Origin: a bacterium | GTDB taxonomy: Bacteria; Ratteibacteria; UBA8468; B48-G9; DSTR01 | Direction: 5' to 3' | Length of the DNA: 36,313 nucleotides | Assembly (NCBI GenBank): GCA_029551285.1 | Contig: JAKPFT010000079.1 | Coordinates: forward strand, 1-36,313 | Shown here: piece after piece, positions 1 to 7,634 of the stretch | Layout of the letters: each line of letters opens with the position of its first letter | Position numbering within the stretch: position 1 is the stretch's first letter | Made by a program: the position numbers and the translations under genes | The notes under the pieces: model-generated | The model's database searches: none | The model's input: only the letters and a program-made list of their open reading frames with translations | Told to the model about the DNA's origin: nothing

Positions 1-296
1 AAAAAAGGAAGGGAATAACTGGCGAACGATTTGCGCAGGCACAGATACAAGACAAGACGAAAAGCGCACGCGTTCGGTAAGCGGACCGGACAATTCCATC
101 CGGGACGCAATACCTTACTCGGCGGTGTCTGAGCTCGCCACCCGGCGAGCGAGTTCGCACCAGCAGCGATTTCGGCGTAGTCCTTGTCTGTGCCGAAGCA
201 GCTTGAGTGAGCCAGTTCGTTCCCTTTCTTTTCATTCCTCTTTGTTCCCTTTTTTGGTTCTGCCTGTCCTTGTCTCTCCGCGCTTCCCCCACGGTC
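1..296. repeat. Repeat unit 1
   Basis: This is the first unit of the array, 296 bp long, with its dyad centre near 117. It differs from the other two at several places in the left arm, for example around 36-46 and 66-72. The polypyrimidine part covers roughly 219-291. Confidence 0.85.
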
Positions 297-594
297 AAAA
301 AAGGAAGGGGACAGCTGGCGAACGATTTGCGAAGGCACAGTTACAAGACAAGACGAAAAGCGGCAGCGCTCGGTAAGCGGACCGGACAAGTTTATCCGGG
401 ACGCAATACCTTACTCGGCGGTGTCTGAGCTCGCCACCGGGCGAGCGAGTTCGCACCAGCAGCGATTTCGGCGTAGTCCTTGTCTGTGCCGGAGCACCTT
501 GAGTGAGCCAGTTTGTTCCCTTTCTTTTCATTCCTCTTTTGTTCCTTTCTTGGTTCTGCCTTTCCTTGTCTCTCTCCCTATCCTTCCCATTGTC
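297..594. repeat. Repeat unit 2
   Basis: This is the second, complete unit of 298 bp, with its dyad centre near 414. The polypyrimidine part covers roughly 518-592. It differs from unit 3 at a handful of positions, including GGGACAGC instead of GGGAATAAC near the start. Confidence 0.85.
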
Positions 595-850
595 AAAAAA
601 GGAAGGGAATAACTGGCGAACGATTTGCGAAGGCACAGTTACAAGACAAGACGAAAAGCGGCAGCGTTCGGTAAGCGGACCGGGCAATTCCATCCGGGAC
701 GCAATACCTTACTCGGCGGTGTCTGAGCTCGCCACCCGGCGAGCGAGTTCGCCGAGCAACCGATTTCGGCGTAGTCCTTGTCTGTGCCGAAGCAGCTTGA
801 GTGAGCCAGTTCGTTCCCTTTCTTTTCATTCCTCTTTTATTCCTTTTTTG
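595..850. repeat. Repeat unit 3, truncated at its right end
   Basis: The unit matches the others up to about 849 and then diverges into unique sequence just before the stop codon of the LamG gene. Its arms pair about a centre near 711. AAGGGAA (603-609) faces TTCCCTT (814-820), AACTGG (611-616) faces CCAGTT (806-811), and GGCACAG (632-638) faces CTGTGCC (782-788). Positions 749-760 carry a local sequence change not found in units 1 and 2. Confidence 0.85.
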
Positions 851-872
851 ACACTACCTTTTTCCTTACAGT

Positions 873-1625
873 TTATCTTCGACCCTGGAAAACTTCCTCC
901 ACCTCCTGAGACGAAAGGGCTCTCCGGTAGATTTTAACTTCATCCACCAATCCGGGAAAACAGGTGAGGTCTTTGCCGATAATCCAATCCGCTTCATTGT
1001 TGATATCCATCGGAAGGTCAATCATAATGTAATCTTCCACCAGGCGGCCGTCCACATAAATCATCAGTCCCCTCACCTGTGGAGAAGGGTCATAAACGGC
1101 CACCAGATGCACCCAGGAACCCTTTTTCAGAAGTTGCCCCAGCGGCCCGGCCAGAGCGGTTTCGCTGCCCTGCCCTTTCACCGTAAACCGCCAGGCAGCC
1201 TCAGAAAGTGGTACCGGTGAGCTGGAACCGTTGGTCCCAAAGTTGAAACCTTTAAATTCCTGGTAAGCCGTTGATTTGCCGCCATCGTTTTTCACCAGCC
1301 CGGCCCAGCGAACTCCATCAGCCTCCAGTCTCACCCACACCGCAATGGTCAGCCCGCAGCCCGGCGGTAATTTCAGGTGCTGACTGTAAGGAACCGTCAG
1401 AAAGTAACCCTTCCCGGTATTCAAAGCCTGGCCTGATTTTCCTTCGGCCAGGGCCTCGGGACAAGGAAGTTTAACCTTCTGTGAGTAGCCGGAGAGGTCA
1501 ATGATATAACCGTCTTCCACCCTGTCCATGGAAAGATAAAGCACCAGTGAGGGGTCAGCCGCCAGTTGGCCGCAAACTATGGTCAAAACTGCCACGGCTA
1601 TTCCTAAAAATCCTTTCCGGTTCAT
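873..1625 (-). CDS. Secreted LamG/concanavalin A-like protein
   Basis: A 250-residue protein with an N-terminal signal peptide (MNRKG, a hydrophobic stretch, then a likely cut near GQLAADP) followed by one LamG/concanavalin A-like jelly-roll of about 200 residues. Typical LamG signatures are visible: a YLSMD start, the GLTIAVWVRLE strand, the SWVHLVAVYD strand, the YVDGRLV strand and a C-terminal VDEVKIYRRALS motif. Such domains usually bind carbohydrate or act as accessory modules, and no catalytic residues are evident. The ATG overlaps the stop of the upstream gene by 4 bp (ATGA), and GGAG lies just ahead of it, so translation is probably coupled. It ends immediately before the repeat array. 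The fold assignment is firm, but the ligand is unknown. Confidence 0.9.
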   Translation of the reverse strand: MNRKGFLGIAVAVLTIVCGQLAADPSLVLYLSMDRVEDGYIIDLSGYSQKVKLPCPEALAEGKSGQALNTGKGYFLTVPYSQHLKLPPGCGLTIAVWVRLEADGVRWAGLVKNDGGKSTAYQEFKGFNFGTNGSSSPVPLSEAAWRFTVKGQGSETALAGPLGQLLKKGSWVHLVAVYDPSPQVRGLMIYVDGRLVEDYIMIDLPMDINNEADWIIGKDLTCFPGLVDEVKIYRRALSSQEVEEVFQGRR

Positions 1626-3739
1626 CTCTCCAGAAATTCCCTCAGTTGGCCTTCAGATACTCCTCTGGCCTGAAGATAGGTAAAAAATAAAGGGTGAAAG
1701 ACTATAAAGACTTTCCCATCTTTTTCCCGGGTGACATCATTACCGAAGAGGTCCAGTTGCCGCAGCGACATCCGCTCTGGAACCTCCAGAACTTTAAGGT
1801 CTGACTCTGGAAGAGGACGAACGATGGCCAGCCAGTTATTTCCAGCGGTGCCACACAGATAACCTTCCAGGTTCTTGCTGGTAATATTTCCGAGCGACTT
1901 TCCCCGGCCAAGCAGATGGTTGAGAGCGCTGAAGGCTATCAGAGAAGGAGCCGGGTGGCCCCGGACATCAAAGGCACTCTGGCTGCTGCCGCCTGGCAGC
2001 CTGGCGTGGTAAAGACAGATCGCCAGGGTGTGGGCTCCGGCACTTAGCGGATGGATATTCCGGGTTAAAGTATCGTTCAGCCTTTCCAGAAACTCCTGGA
2101 GGGCTTTTTCCGCGTCAGAATCGGTCAGAGGTTCCTTACTGGCATAAGCCGTTTTTCCCCAGCCATTGAAACTGGAAGAAAAGTAGTTAAACCGGAGGCT
2201 GCAGTCGTAGAAGAAAATAGGAAATTCCGGACCGGCTATAGCCGCGGCCTTAGCCGCATAGGCAGCCCTTCTCCTTTCCCGGCCCAGGTCATAAAGACCA
2301 TCCACGCATTTCTCACCTCCCCGCAGTAACACATATGCCATGTTCTGCGGATAGGTCGCCAGAATCTTCACCTGCGGGTTATATTTTTTCAAAATCTCAG
2401 CGGCTTCCCTCACCAGGGCCAGGTAGGTTTTTCCGCGAAAGTTTGTTTCATCAATAATTTGCCAGACGCCAATGTAAGGGGAATAAAAACGACCCATCGT
2501 CTCCAGATACTCCCGATAGGCCGAAAGTTTCAGATATCGGGGCCCGCTATTTCCTTCAGGCGGCAGGGTAAGAGTCTGCCCGGGAATTTCTTTTTCCGCC
2601 CAGGCATATGCCGGAGCAGGGAAAGAACTGTTGGCGATATTGCCAATGTAACGCAGGTGATACTTCTCCTGGCCAACTTTTAACCGCGGGAGAAATTTCT
2701 CGCATAAGAAACTATCCCGGTAGTAAACTTTGTTCCACTCGGTAATAGCTCCGCCCGCGGAAAGAAGGTTGTTCCAGTAAAGACCGAGCCGGCTGGCCCG
2801 CTCCATGGCTGGAACCGTCATCTGCAGGTAAAGTCCGTAGGGATTCCAGAAACCGGGGTCAGGAGGGGTAACCACATAAAAGGGTATCTCCCTGCGGAAA
2901 CTCCGGCCTGATGAACCGGAAAAGGCCATCTCGCCCTCCACCTCCAGCCGGAAGACACCCTTCCTTATCGAGGAAAAGGAGAGACGCTTCTGCCCATGTT
3001 TTCCCGCCGCGACCCTGAGAAATTGTTCCTTTTCTTCGCTGAGCAGTTGCCCGAAACAATCCCTCAACCGGGAAGTATAACGCAGGGTAAACGGTTCCGG
3101 ACTCTGACCGGCCAGGAGAAGAATTTCCACCGGTCTGCCTGCATAAAAAATATTCGCCACCTCACGACAGACCAGACCGACTTCCACTTCGCCTGCCTGC
3201 CACTGGCTGGCGGAACTGCCTTTTTCCAGTTGCAGAGAATCAACCCAGAGACAGCCGGCGTGCAGTTGCCGGGCGTCGTAGTTGGTACCGGTCGCAGTCA
3301 ACACCAGCCGGTGGCTGCCGGAAAGTTTCCCGCTGGCGGTAACTCTTTTCCACCCCTCCTCTGGTTTCACCAGGGCCTGAAGTTGCAGCCCGCCTACGGT
3401 AGATAGAAAAGTTATCTCCCGGTCACTTTTTACCCAGGCAGAAAGAGTGTAGGTCTCCTCACTTTCTCCTGTATTTATCTGGAAAGTGCTCTCGGTTCTG
3501 ACCTGGTAGCCTGACCAGGGATAGTTACCTTCCCAGGTGGTAAGTTTCAGGGAACAGACGCCGTCATGAAAAATGGCAAAGTCAAGGTCGCTATCGTCCA
3601 CCAGGCGGCCGTCCTGATAGTTACTCTGCCAGAGGCCATAAACACCGGTGTCAAAACCTGAATGGGGAATGAGGTTTTCCCCGGAAGCGGCTGCCACGAA
3701 GTAAAAACAGAGCAAGGTAACTAACTTTCTTGTCACCAT
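1622..3739 (-). CDS. Secreted multi-domain protein with glycoside hydrolase-like barrel
   Basis: A 705-residue protein. I start it at the ATG at 3739, because a clear signal peptide (MVTRKLVTLL followed by a hydrophobic core ending SGEN) begins there. A longer reading to the ATG at 3877 would place 46 Cys/Arg-rich residues ahead of the signal. After the signal come a galactose-binding/CBM4-like domain (about 21-180, starting NLIPHSGF), a beta-sandwich (about 185-300) and a probable (beta/alpha)8 barrel (about 305-610). The barrel contains GVWQIIDETN, whose Asp430-Glu431 sit where clan GH-A enzymes carry the acid/base. The motif matches WCVDDEAE and WNIEDETE in the two giant proteins nearby, so this is probably a distant shorter relative. 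The precise enzyme family is not recognised. It is the first gene of a two-gene operon with the LamG gene. Confidence 0.85.
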   Translation of the reverse strand: MVTRKLVTLLCFYFVAAASGENLIPHSGFDTGVYGLWQSNYQDGRLVDDSDLDFAIFHDGVCSLKLTTWEGNYPWSGYQVRTESTFQINTGESEETYTLSAWVKSDREITFLSTVGGLQLQALVKPEEGWKRVTASGKLSGSHRLVLTATGTNYDARQLHAGCLWVDSLQLEKGSSASQWQAGEVEVGLVCREVANIFYAGRPVEILLLAGQSPEPFTLRYTSRLRDCFGQLLSEEKEQFLRVAAGKHGQKRLSFSSIRKGVFRLEVEGEMAFSGSSGRSFRREIPFYVVTPPDPGFWNPYGLYLQMTVPAMERASRLGLYWNNLLSAGGAITEWNKVYYRDSFLCEKFLPRLKVGQEKYHLRYIGNIANSSFPAPAYAWAEKEIPGQTLTLPPEGNSGPRYLKLSAYREYLETMGRFYSPYIGVWQIIDETNFRGKTYLALVREAAEILKKYNPQVKILATYPQNMAYVLLRGGEKCVDGLYDLGRERRRAAYAAKAAAIAGPEFPIFFYDCSLRFNYFSSSFNGWGKTAYASKEPLTDSDAEKALQEFLERLNDTLTRNIHPLSAGAHTLAICLYHARLPGGSSQSAFDVRGHPAPSLIAFSALNHLLGRGKSLGNITSKNLEGYLCGTAGNNWLAIVRPLPESDLKVLEVPERMSLRQLDLFGNDVTREKDGKVFIVFHPLFFTYLQARGVSEGQLREFLER

Positions 3740-3814
3740 CAAATTCCCTTGTGAGGAAGATGGACGAGGAAGCGTCTTATCTCTGCAGGGATTGCGGGCG
3801 GACGGCTTGGCGGT

Positions 3815-3837
3815 GACACGATTATCAATACCGTGTC
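3815..3837 (-). promoter_or_regulatory. Inverted repeat in the leader of the 3739-1622 gene
   Basis: GACACG (3815-3820) and CGTGTC (3832-3837) form a perfect 6-bp inverted repeat 11 nt apart, and ATT/AAT inside can extend it with a small bulge. It lies between the predicted promoter and the preferred ATG at 3739. It could be a transcription-factor operator or an RNA hairpin in the leader. I cannot tell which. Confidence 0.45.
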
Positions 3838-3889
3838 TTTCAACCCTCCCTCGTTGACAGTTTGAACCGCAGTTCATACCTGTCCTGGA

Positions 3890-3919
3890 ATTCTAACTTC
3901 AATTGTCTGGATTTGTCAA
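3890..3919 (-). promoter_or_regulatory. Sigma70-type promoter for the 3739-873 operon
   Basis: On the minus strand, a perfect TTGACA (3919-3914) is followed after 18 nt by TAGAAT (3895-3890), which matches TATAAT at five of six positions. Transcription would start near 3883, giving a leader of about 144 nt before the ATG at 3739. Confidence 0.55.
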
Positions 3920-3922
3920 GGG

Positions 3923-3953
3923 CCGGTTCTTGGGGTTAACCTAACTGAACCAG
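3923..3953. promoter_or_regulatory. Possible operator upstream of the 3974 gene
   Basis: CCGGTTC (3923-3929) and GAACCAG (3947-3953) form an inverted repeat with one mismatch. It encloses the perfect palindrome GGTTAACC (3934-3941). It lies just ahead of the strong ribosome-binding site AAAGGAGG (3963-3970). I found no good sigma70 promoter for the plus-strand gene here. TTGTCA at 3913-3918 is the best -35 candidate, with a poor -10. A regulator-binding role is a guess from symmetry and position. Confidence 0.35.
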
Positions 3954-3973
3954 ATTGTCAAGAAAGGAGGCTT

Positions 3974-6900
3974 ATGAATCGCCAGAAACTCACCGGGTTG
4001 TTACTTTTCCTGCTCAGTCTGCTTTGCGTCACCGGAACAGCGGCCGCCTTCCGTCTCTACCTGGAAGCTGAAGAAGCGCGGGACCTGCAGCGCTACCCTT
4101 ACGACAATGAAGATTGCCCGACCTGGTACGGCCGGGAAGCCAACATCCGGGGCTGGGCTGCTCCTGGCCGGGCCTGGTGTGCGGCTATCCACGAGACCGC
4201 GACGAACATAAAGGCTATCCTTCCCCTCAAGGAAATCCTGCCGGCTGGCCGCTACCTCGTTTTTTTGCGCACCATTGGGCCAACGGCCCCGGACAGAGAA
4301 ACGGTGGTCAGACTCATGTTTGGAGAGATAGAAGCCAATTTTTCCTGGAGGAGCGGACAAAAAAGATTTCGCTGGCAGCCGCCAGCAATGGTAGCTCTGA
4401 AGCAACCCGTCAGGGAAATTTCCTTTGAAGTCATTCAGTTTGGTGGTCGCGGCTACGGCGGTTTAACTGAGCCTTTATCCAGGACTGTCTGGCTGGACAC
4501 CATTTACCTGACCGACGACCTTCAGGAAAAGGAACCCCCGGACTACTTTGCGGAAATTGCCTGGCGGGCCGGGCTCAAGGAAGAAGTCAGCCCCAGGCCA
4601 GTTTACGATTCAGATGAAGCTTACCAGACACCACTACAGGCCCGGGAAGCCAGACCCACTCCGATTATCCTGAAAGGATACGACGGCCGCCGGAACCTCT
4701 GGCCCAATTCCTCCTTTGAGTTAGGGATGAACGACGGGTGGGCCGCCGCCAGACCCTATGTTTTCAGCGACCAGGACCTGGAAAACAGAAACGCTTTTCA
4801 TGGTCGTTACTGTCTGAAACTGCCAGCCGGCGTGGAACCTTTCAGTCGTCCATATTACCTGCCGGAAGCAGCCAGGTACTGCCTCTCCTTTTATGTCCGC
4901 TCGCCTGACGCCGGCCGGGCTACTTTTCTTCTGAAGAAGGTCGCCGAAGAAAAAGACTGGCAGAAAAATCAGGTGGTGACGACAGTGGCCCTGAAAAAGG
5001 AGTTTACTCTCAGTCCTGACTGGCAGAGAGTAACAGTCAGCGGTCAGTTAGAAAAAGGGTGGTATTACCTGAGTTTCTCCGGCCCGGAATTTTACCTGGA
5101 CGCCATCCAGTTAGAAAAAGGAGAGAAGCCCACTACCTATGCCCCCAGAGGTGAAGTGGAAGGCGCCTTGCGTACCGGCTGGCCGGGCAACATCCTTTAC
5201 GATAACCAGCGGGAACTGCTCCTTTACCTGCACCACAGCGGCCAGCAGTTAGCATTAGCCAGCCTTGCTTACCGCGTGGTGGATGTGAGAGAAAGGACCA
5301 TCGCCGAAGGTAAAACAGCACCGGTGAAACTCAAACCCGGCCAAACCATTGTCCGACCGGTCAAGCTCCTTCCAGAAAGCCGGGGCATCTTCTCGGTACT
5401 GTTTTCCCTGGCCGGGAGGGACTTTCCTGAAGGCGAAACCGTTTATGTTGTCATGCCGCAACCTCCGCAGCAACCTACCCGGCATCAGTTAGGAGCCAAC
5501 ATCTCTCTGACACCGGCCGAAATCCAGGTGCAGGCGAGACTGGGCCTGAAGTGGGTTCTGACCTGTAAGACCAGGGAGATTGCCAGCGCTGACGAAGGAG
5601 TTCATCCCCGGCCTGATGTCTGGAACTGGGCCGACGAAAAGGCTCTTTATCCTTCCCGGTTCGGGATGAATCTACTTCCCTGCTTCTGGCCGCATCGGAT
5701 TCCGCCCTTTCTCCAGGAAAAACTTGACGACCCGGGCCGTTACCGCACCGTCCGCGGCCGCGACCAGCAATATCGTCCCAGACTTGACCTGTGGTCCGAT
5801 TATGTCAGCACTGTAGCCAGTCACTACCGCAAGGTCGTTCAACACTGGTGTGTGGATGACGAAGCCGAATGCAGTTGGACGCCTGATTACTACGCGCCTG
5901 TGGTGGCGGCTACAGCGGATGCCGTGCACAAAGCTGTGCCGGAAGCCAAGGTCGGCCTGAGCGCCACTCCTGAGTTTACTGAAGAACTCTTCCGGTATGT
6001 TTCGCCGGAAAAGATTGACTTTCTGGGTGGCTCCTTCTTTGATTACTACTACCACGAGGCAAAGTATCTCAACCAGTTAAAGCAACGTTACAGAAAACCC
6101 GTTATCTCCTTCGGCGTGGGTGGCCGGCCACCGGAAAATACGATGTATCACACCCTTTACACCTTTCAGCCACCCTATTTCAAGGCCGCCTGGATGGCCA
6201 GGCTTTTAGTTTATCAGATGCTTGTCTCTGACCTGGACATTTCCGGCCACTATGCCGGAATCCTGCGCAACGACGGCGCCCACCTTGGTCTGAATAAACC
6301 ACTGTGCGACTATGACGGCACCCCCTACCCATGGGGAGCCACCTTTGGCTGTCTGGGAACACTTCTGGCTGACGCCCAGCCCTGTGGTGAAGTGCCGTTA
6401 GGCACCACGGGCCGGTTAGTCTTTCTCTTCCAGACCAGGAATAAACTGGCCGGGGTAACCTGGAGCACCAATGTTCCGGAAAACGATATGCACTGGAAAC
6501 CAGCCGTAAGAAAACTCAAAAAAGTGCAGCTGGCTTGTCCACCGGGAAGTATTGAATTGTTTGACATGTACTGGAACAAACTTGCCGGAATCAGACAGCA
6601 GAAAAAAACCATCTCTTTTGACCTGGAGGAGGAGCCTGTCTTTATCATCAACCAGAAGTTGAGCCCTGAACAGTTCAGAAAAATCTTTGAGACTTGCCAG
6701 GTAGCTCCAGAACCGGTGGAAATGGAACTGTGGCCACAGGCCAGCGTCAGCGGTGAGATTTCTCTCAGGATTACTGTGAAAAACAACACTTCCTCAACCT
6801 ATCGGCAGGCCCTGGTTGACTTCCGGTACCCCAATCCGGTCAGTTCCATCAATAACCCCCTCTCCACTGCTGGTAGCTGGCTGGTACCAAAAGCCATCAG

Positions 6901-7627
6901 TCTGCCTTCCCTGGCCGGGAAAGAAACCAAAGTCGTTAACGTTGCCTGCGCCTACCAGGCTGATTATCCCCTGGAGGCGGCCGTCCTGCGAACCGTCTTT
7001 AAGGCAGAAGAATGTGAAACCGCCAGCGACCACTGGCTGTGGCTTGTGCCATGTTTTCCGATAAACATCAAACTGGATGGTCTGCTTGACGAGTGGGAGA
7101 AAAAACCGGCATCCTGGCTGGCTTACCAGAGGCACTGGAACTTTTCCTACCGGTGGTCACAGTTTCTTGAGGGTGAAGGTTCTTTTGGCTATCCTTCTTA
7201 TACGCTGGACAGTCGGGTAGCCTTCTGGGCCGGCTATGACCGGGAGAATCTCTATCTGGCGGTCAGGGCAGAAGATGAGCAGATACTGCCTGCTGGGGAG
7301 TTGATAAGAATTTTTCTGGCCGTTGCTCCGGAAAAACCCTTCCGTCTGGACATTGAAGTTCCAGAGAAGGAAAAATGGTCAGCCAGGTTAACTACTGCTC
7401 AGAGCCAGTCGTTGCCGGAACCTGCCATTTCTGGCAAGGTTCAGGAAAAACAATTCACTCTGGAGGTAGCCGTTCCCTGGAAAAGCCTCCAGTTGAGCCC
7501 GGAACCTGGAAAAATTCTGGCCTTTGACCTTTACCGAACTGACGTGGATGTGGAAAACGGGAAAAAAGAGAGTGGCACCATGCACTGGGCTGGTGGCGCC
7601 AGGTACGGCTATTTGATTCTCCGGTAA
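3974..7627 (+). CDS. Giant secreted glycoside hydrolase-like protein (paralogue A)
   Basis: A 1217-residue secreted protein; the ATG follows AAAGGAGG by 3 nt. Visible order: signal peptide (1 to about 24, ending TAAA), a CBM-like domain starting LEAEEA (about 27-180), a CBM4/galactose-binding-like domain starting NLWPNSSFE (about 240-390), a beta-sandwich (about 395-510), a probable TIM barrel (about 515-830), another beta-sandwich (about 900-1030) and a C-terminal CBM9/DOMON-like domain (about 1035-1217, starting IKLDGLLDEW). The barrel carries HWCVDDEAE with Asp629-Glu630 at the expected acid/base strand. The later conserved strand FGVG lacks an obvious Glu nucleophile. It is paralogous over its whole length to the protein at 7635-11345, which converges on it with only 7 bp between the stops. 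It is probably a polysaccharide-active enzyme. I do not recognise its family. Confidence 0.88.
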   Translation: MNRQKLTGLLLFLLSLLCVTGTAAAFRLYLEAEEARDLQRYPYDNEDCPTWYGREANIRGWAAPGRAWCAAIHETATNIKAILPLKEILPAGRYLVFLRTIGPTAPDRETVVRLMFGEIEANFSWRSGQKRFRWQPPAMVALKQPVREISFEVIQFGGRGYGGLTEPLSRTVWLDTIYLTDDLQEKEPPDYFAEIAWRAGLKEEVSPRPVYDSDEAYQTPLQAREARPTPIILKGYDGRRNLWPNSSFELGMNDGWAAARPYVFSDQDLENRNAFHGRYCLKLPAGVEPFSRPYYLPEAARYCLSFYVRSPDAGRATFLLKKVAEEKDWQKNQVVTTVALKKEFTLSPDWQRVTVSGQLEKGWYYLSFSGPEFYLDAIQLEKGEKPTTYAPRGEVEGALRTGWPGNILYDNQRELLLYLHHSGQQLALASLAYRVVDVRERTIAEGKTAPVKLKPGQTIVRPVKLLPESRGIFSVLFSLAGRDFPEGETVYVVMPQPPQQPTRHQLGANISLTPAEIQVQARLGLKWVLTCKTREIASADEGVHPRPDVWNWADEKALYPSRFGMNLLPCFWPHRIPPFLQEKLDDPGRYRTVRGRDQQYRPRLDLWSDYVSTVASHYRKVVQHWCVDDEAECSWTPDYYAPVVAATADAVHKAVPEAKVGLSATPEFTEELFRYVSPEKIDFLGGSFFDYYYHEAKYLNQLKQRYRKPVISFGVGGRPPENTMYHTLYTFQPPYFKAAWMARLLVYQMLVSDLDISGHYAGILRNDGAHLGLNKPLCDYDGTPYPWGATFGCLGTLLADAQPCGEVPLGTTGRLVFLFQTRNKLAGVTWSTNVPENDMHWKPAVRKLKKVQLACPPGSIELFDMYWNKLAGIRQQKKTISFDLEEEPVFIINQKLSPEQFRKIFETCQVAPEPVEMELWPQASVSGEISLRITVKNNTSSTYRQALVDFRYPNPVSSINNPLSTAGSWLVPKAISLPSLAGKETKVVNVACAYQADYPLEAAVLRTVFKAEECETASDHWLWLVPCFPINIKLDGLLDEWEKKPASWLAYQRHWNFSYRWSQFLEGEGSFGYPSYTLDSRVAFWAGYDRENLYLAVRAEDEQILPAGELIRIFLAVAPEKPFRLDIEVPEKEKWSARLTTAQSQSLPEPAISGKVQEKQFTLEVAVPWKSLQLSPEPGKILAFDLYRTDVDVENGKKESGTMHWAGGARYGYLILR

Positions 7628-7634
7628 ACTCAAT

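Larger units (their letters stand above)
1..850. repeat. Tandem array of ~297-bp palindromic repeat units
   Basis: Positions 1-850 contain two complete units (1-296 and 297-594) and one nearly complete unit (595 to about 850). Each begins with six A residues followed by GGAAGGG. The copies are nearly identical, with scattered substitutions and 1-2 bp length changes. Within each unit, about 115-nt arms form an imperfect inverted repeat, followed by a tract very rich in C and T. The left window edge cuts at a unit start, so more copies may lie upstream. Short open frames run through each unit but have no ribosome-binding site or recognisable protein, so I treat the whole 1-872 stretch as non-coding. 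The array lies directly downstream of the 3739-873 operon. Confidence 0.9.

Noticed and set aside
1-850. CRISPR array
   Set aside because: The units are ~297 bp and adjacent, without short repeats and unique spacers, and no cas genes are present.
125-937. Open frames on both strands inside the repeat array (for example 125-376, 421-612, 503-937 plus and 295-693 minus)
   Set aside because: They are copied with the repeat, have low-complexity Ser/Phe/Leu or Arg-rich translations, lack ribosome-binding sites and change frame between units.
3740-3877. 46-residue N-terminal extension of the secreted protein ending at 1622
   Set aside because: It would precede a typical signal peptide, and it contains an inverted repeat more typical of a leader. 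I kept the possibility as a finding only.
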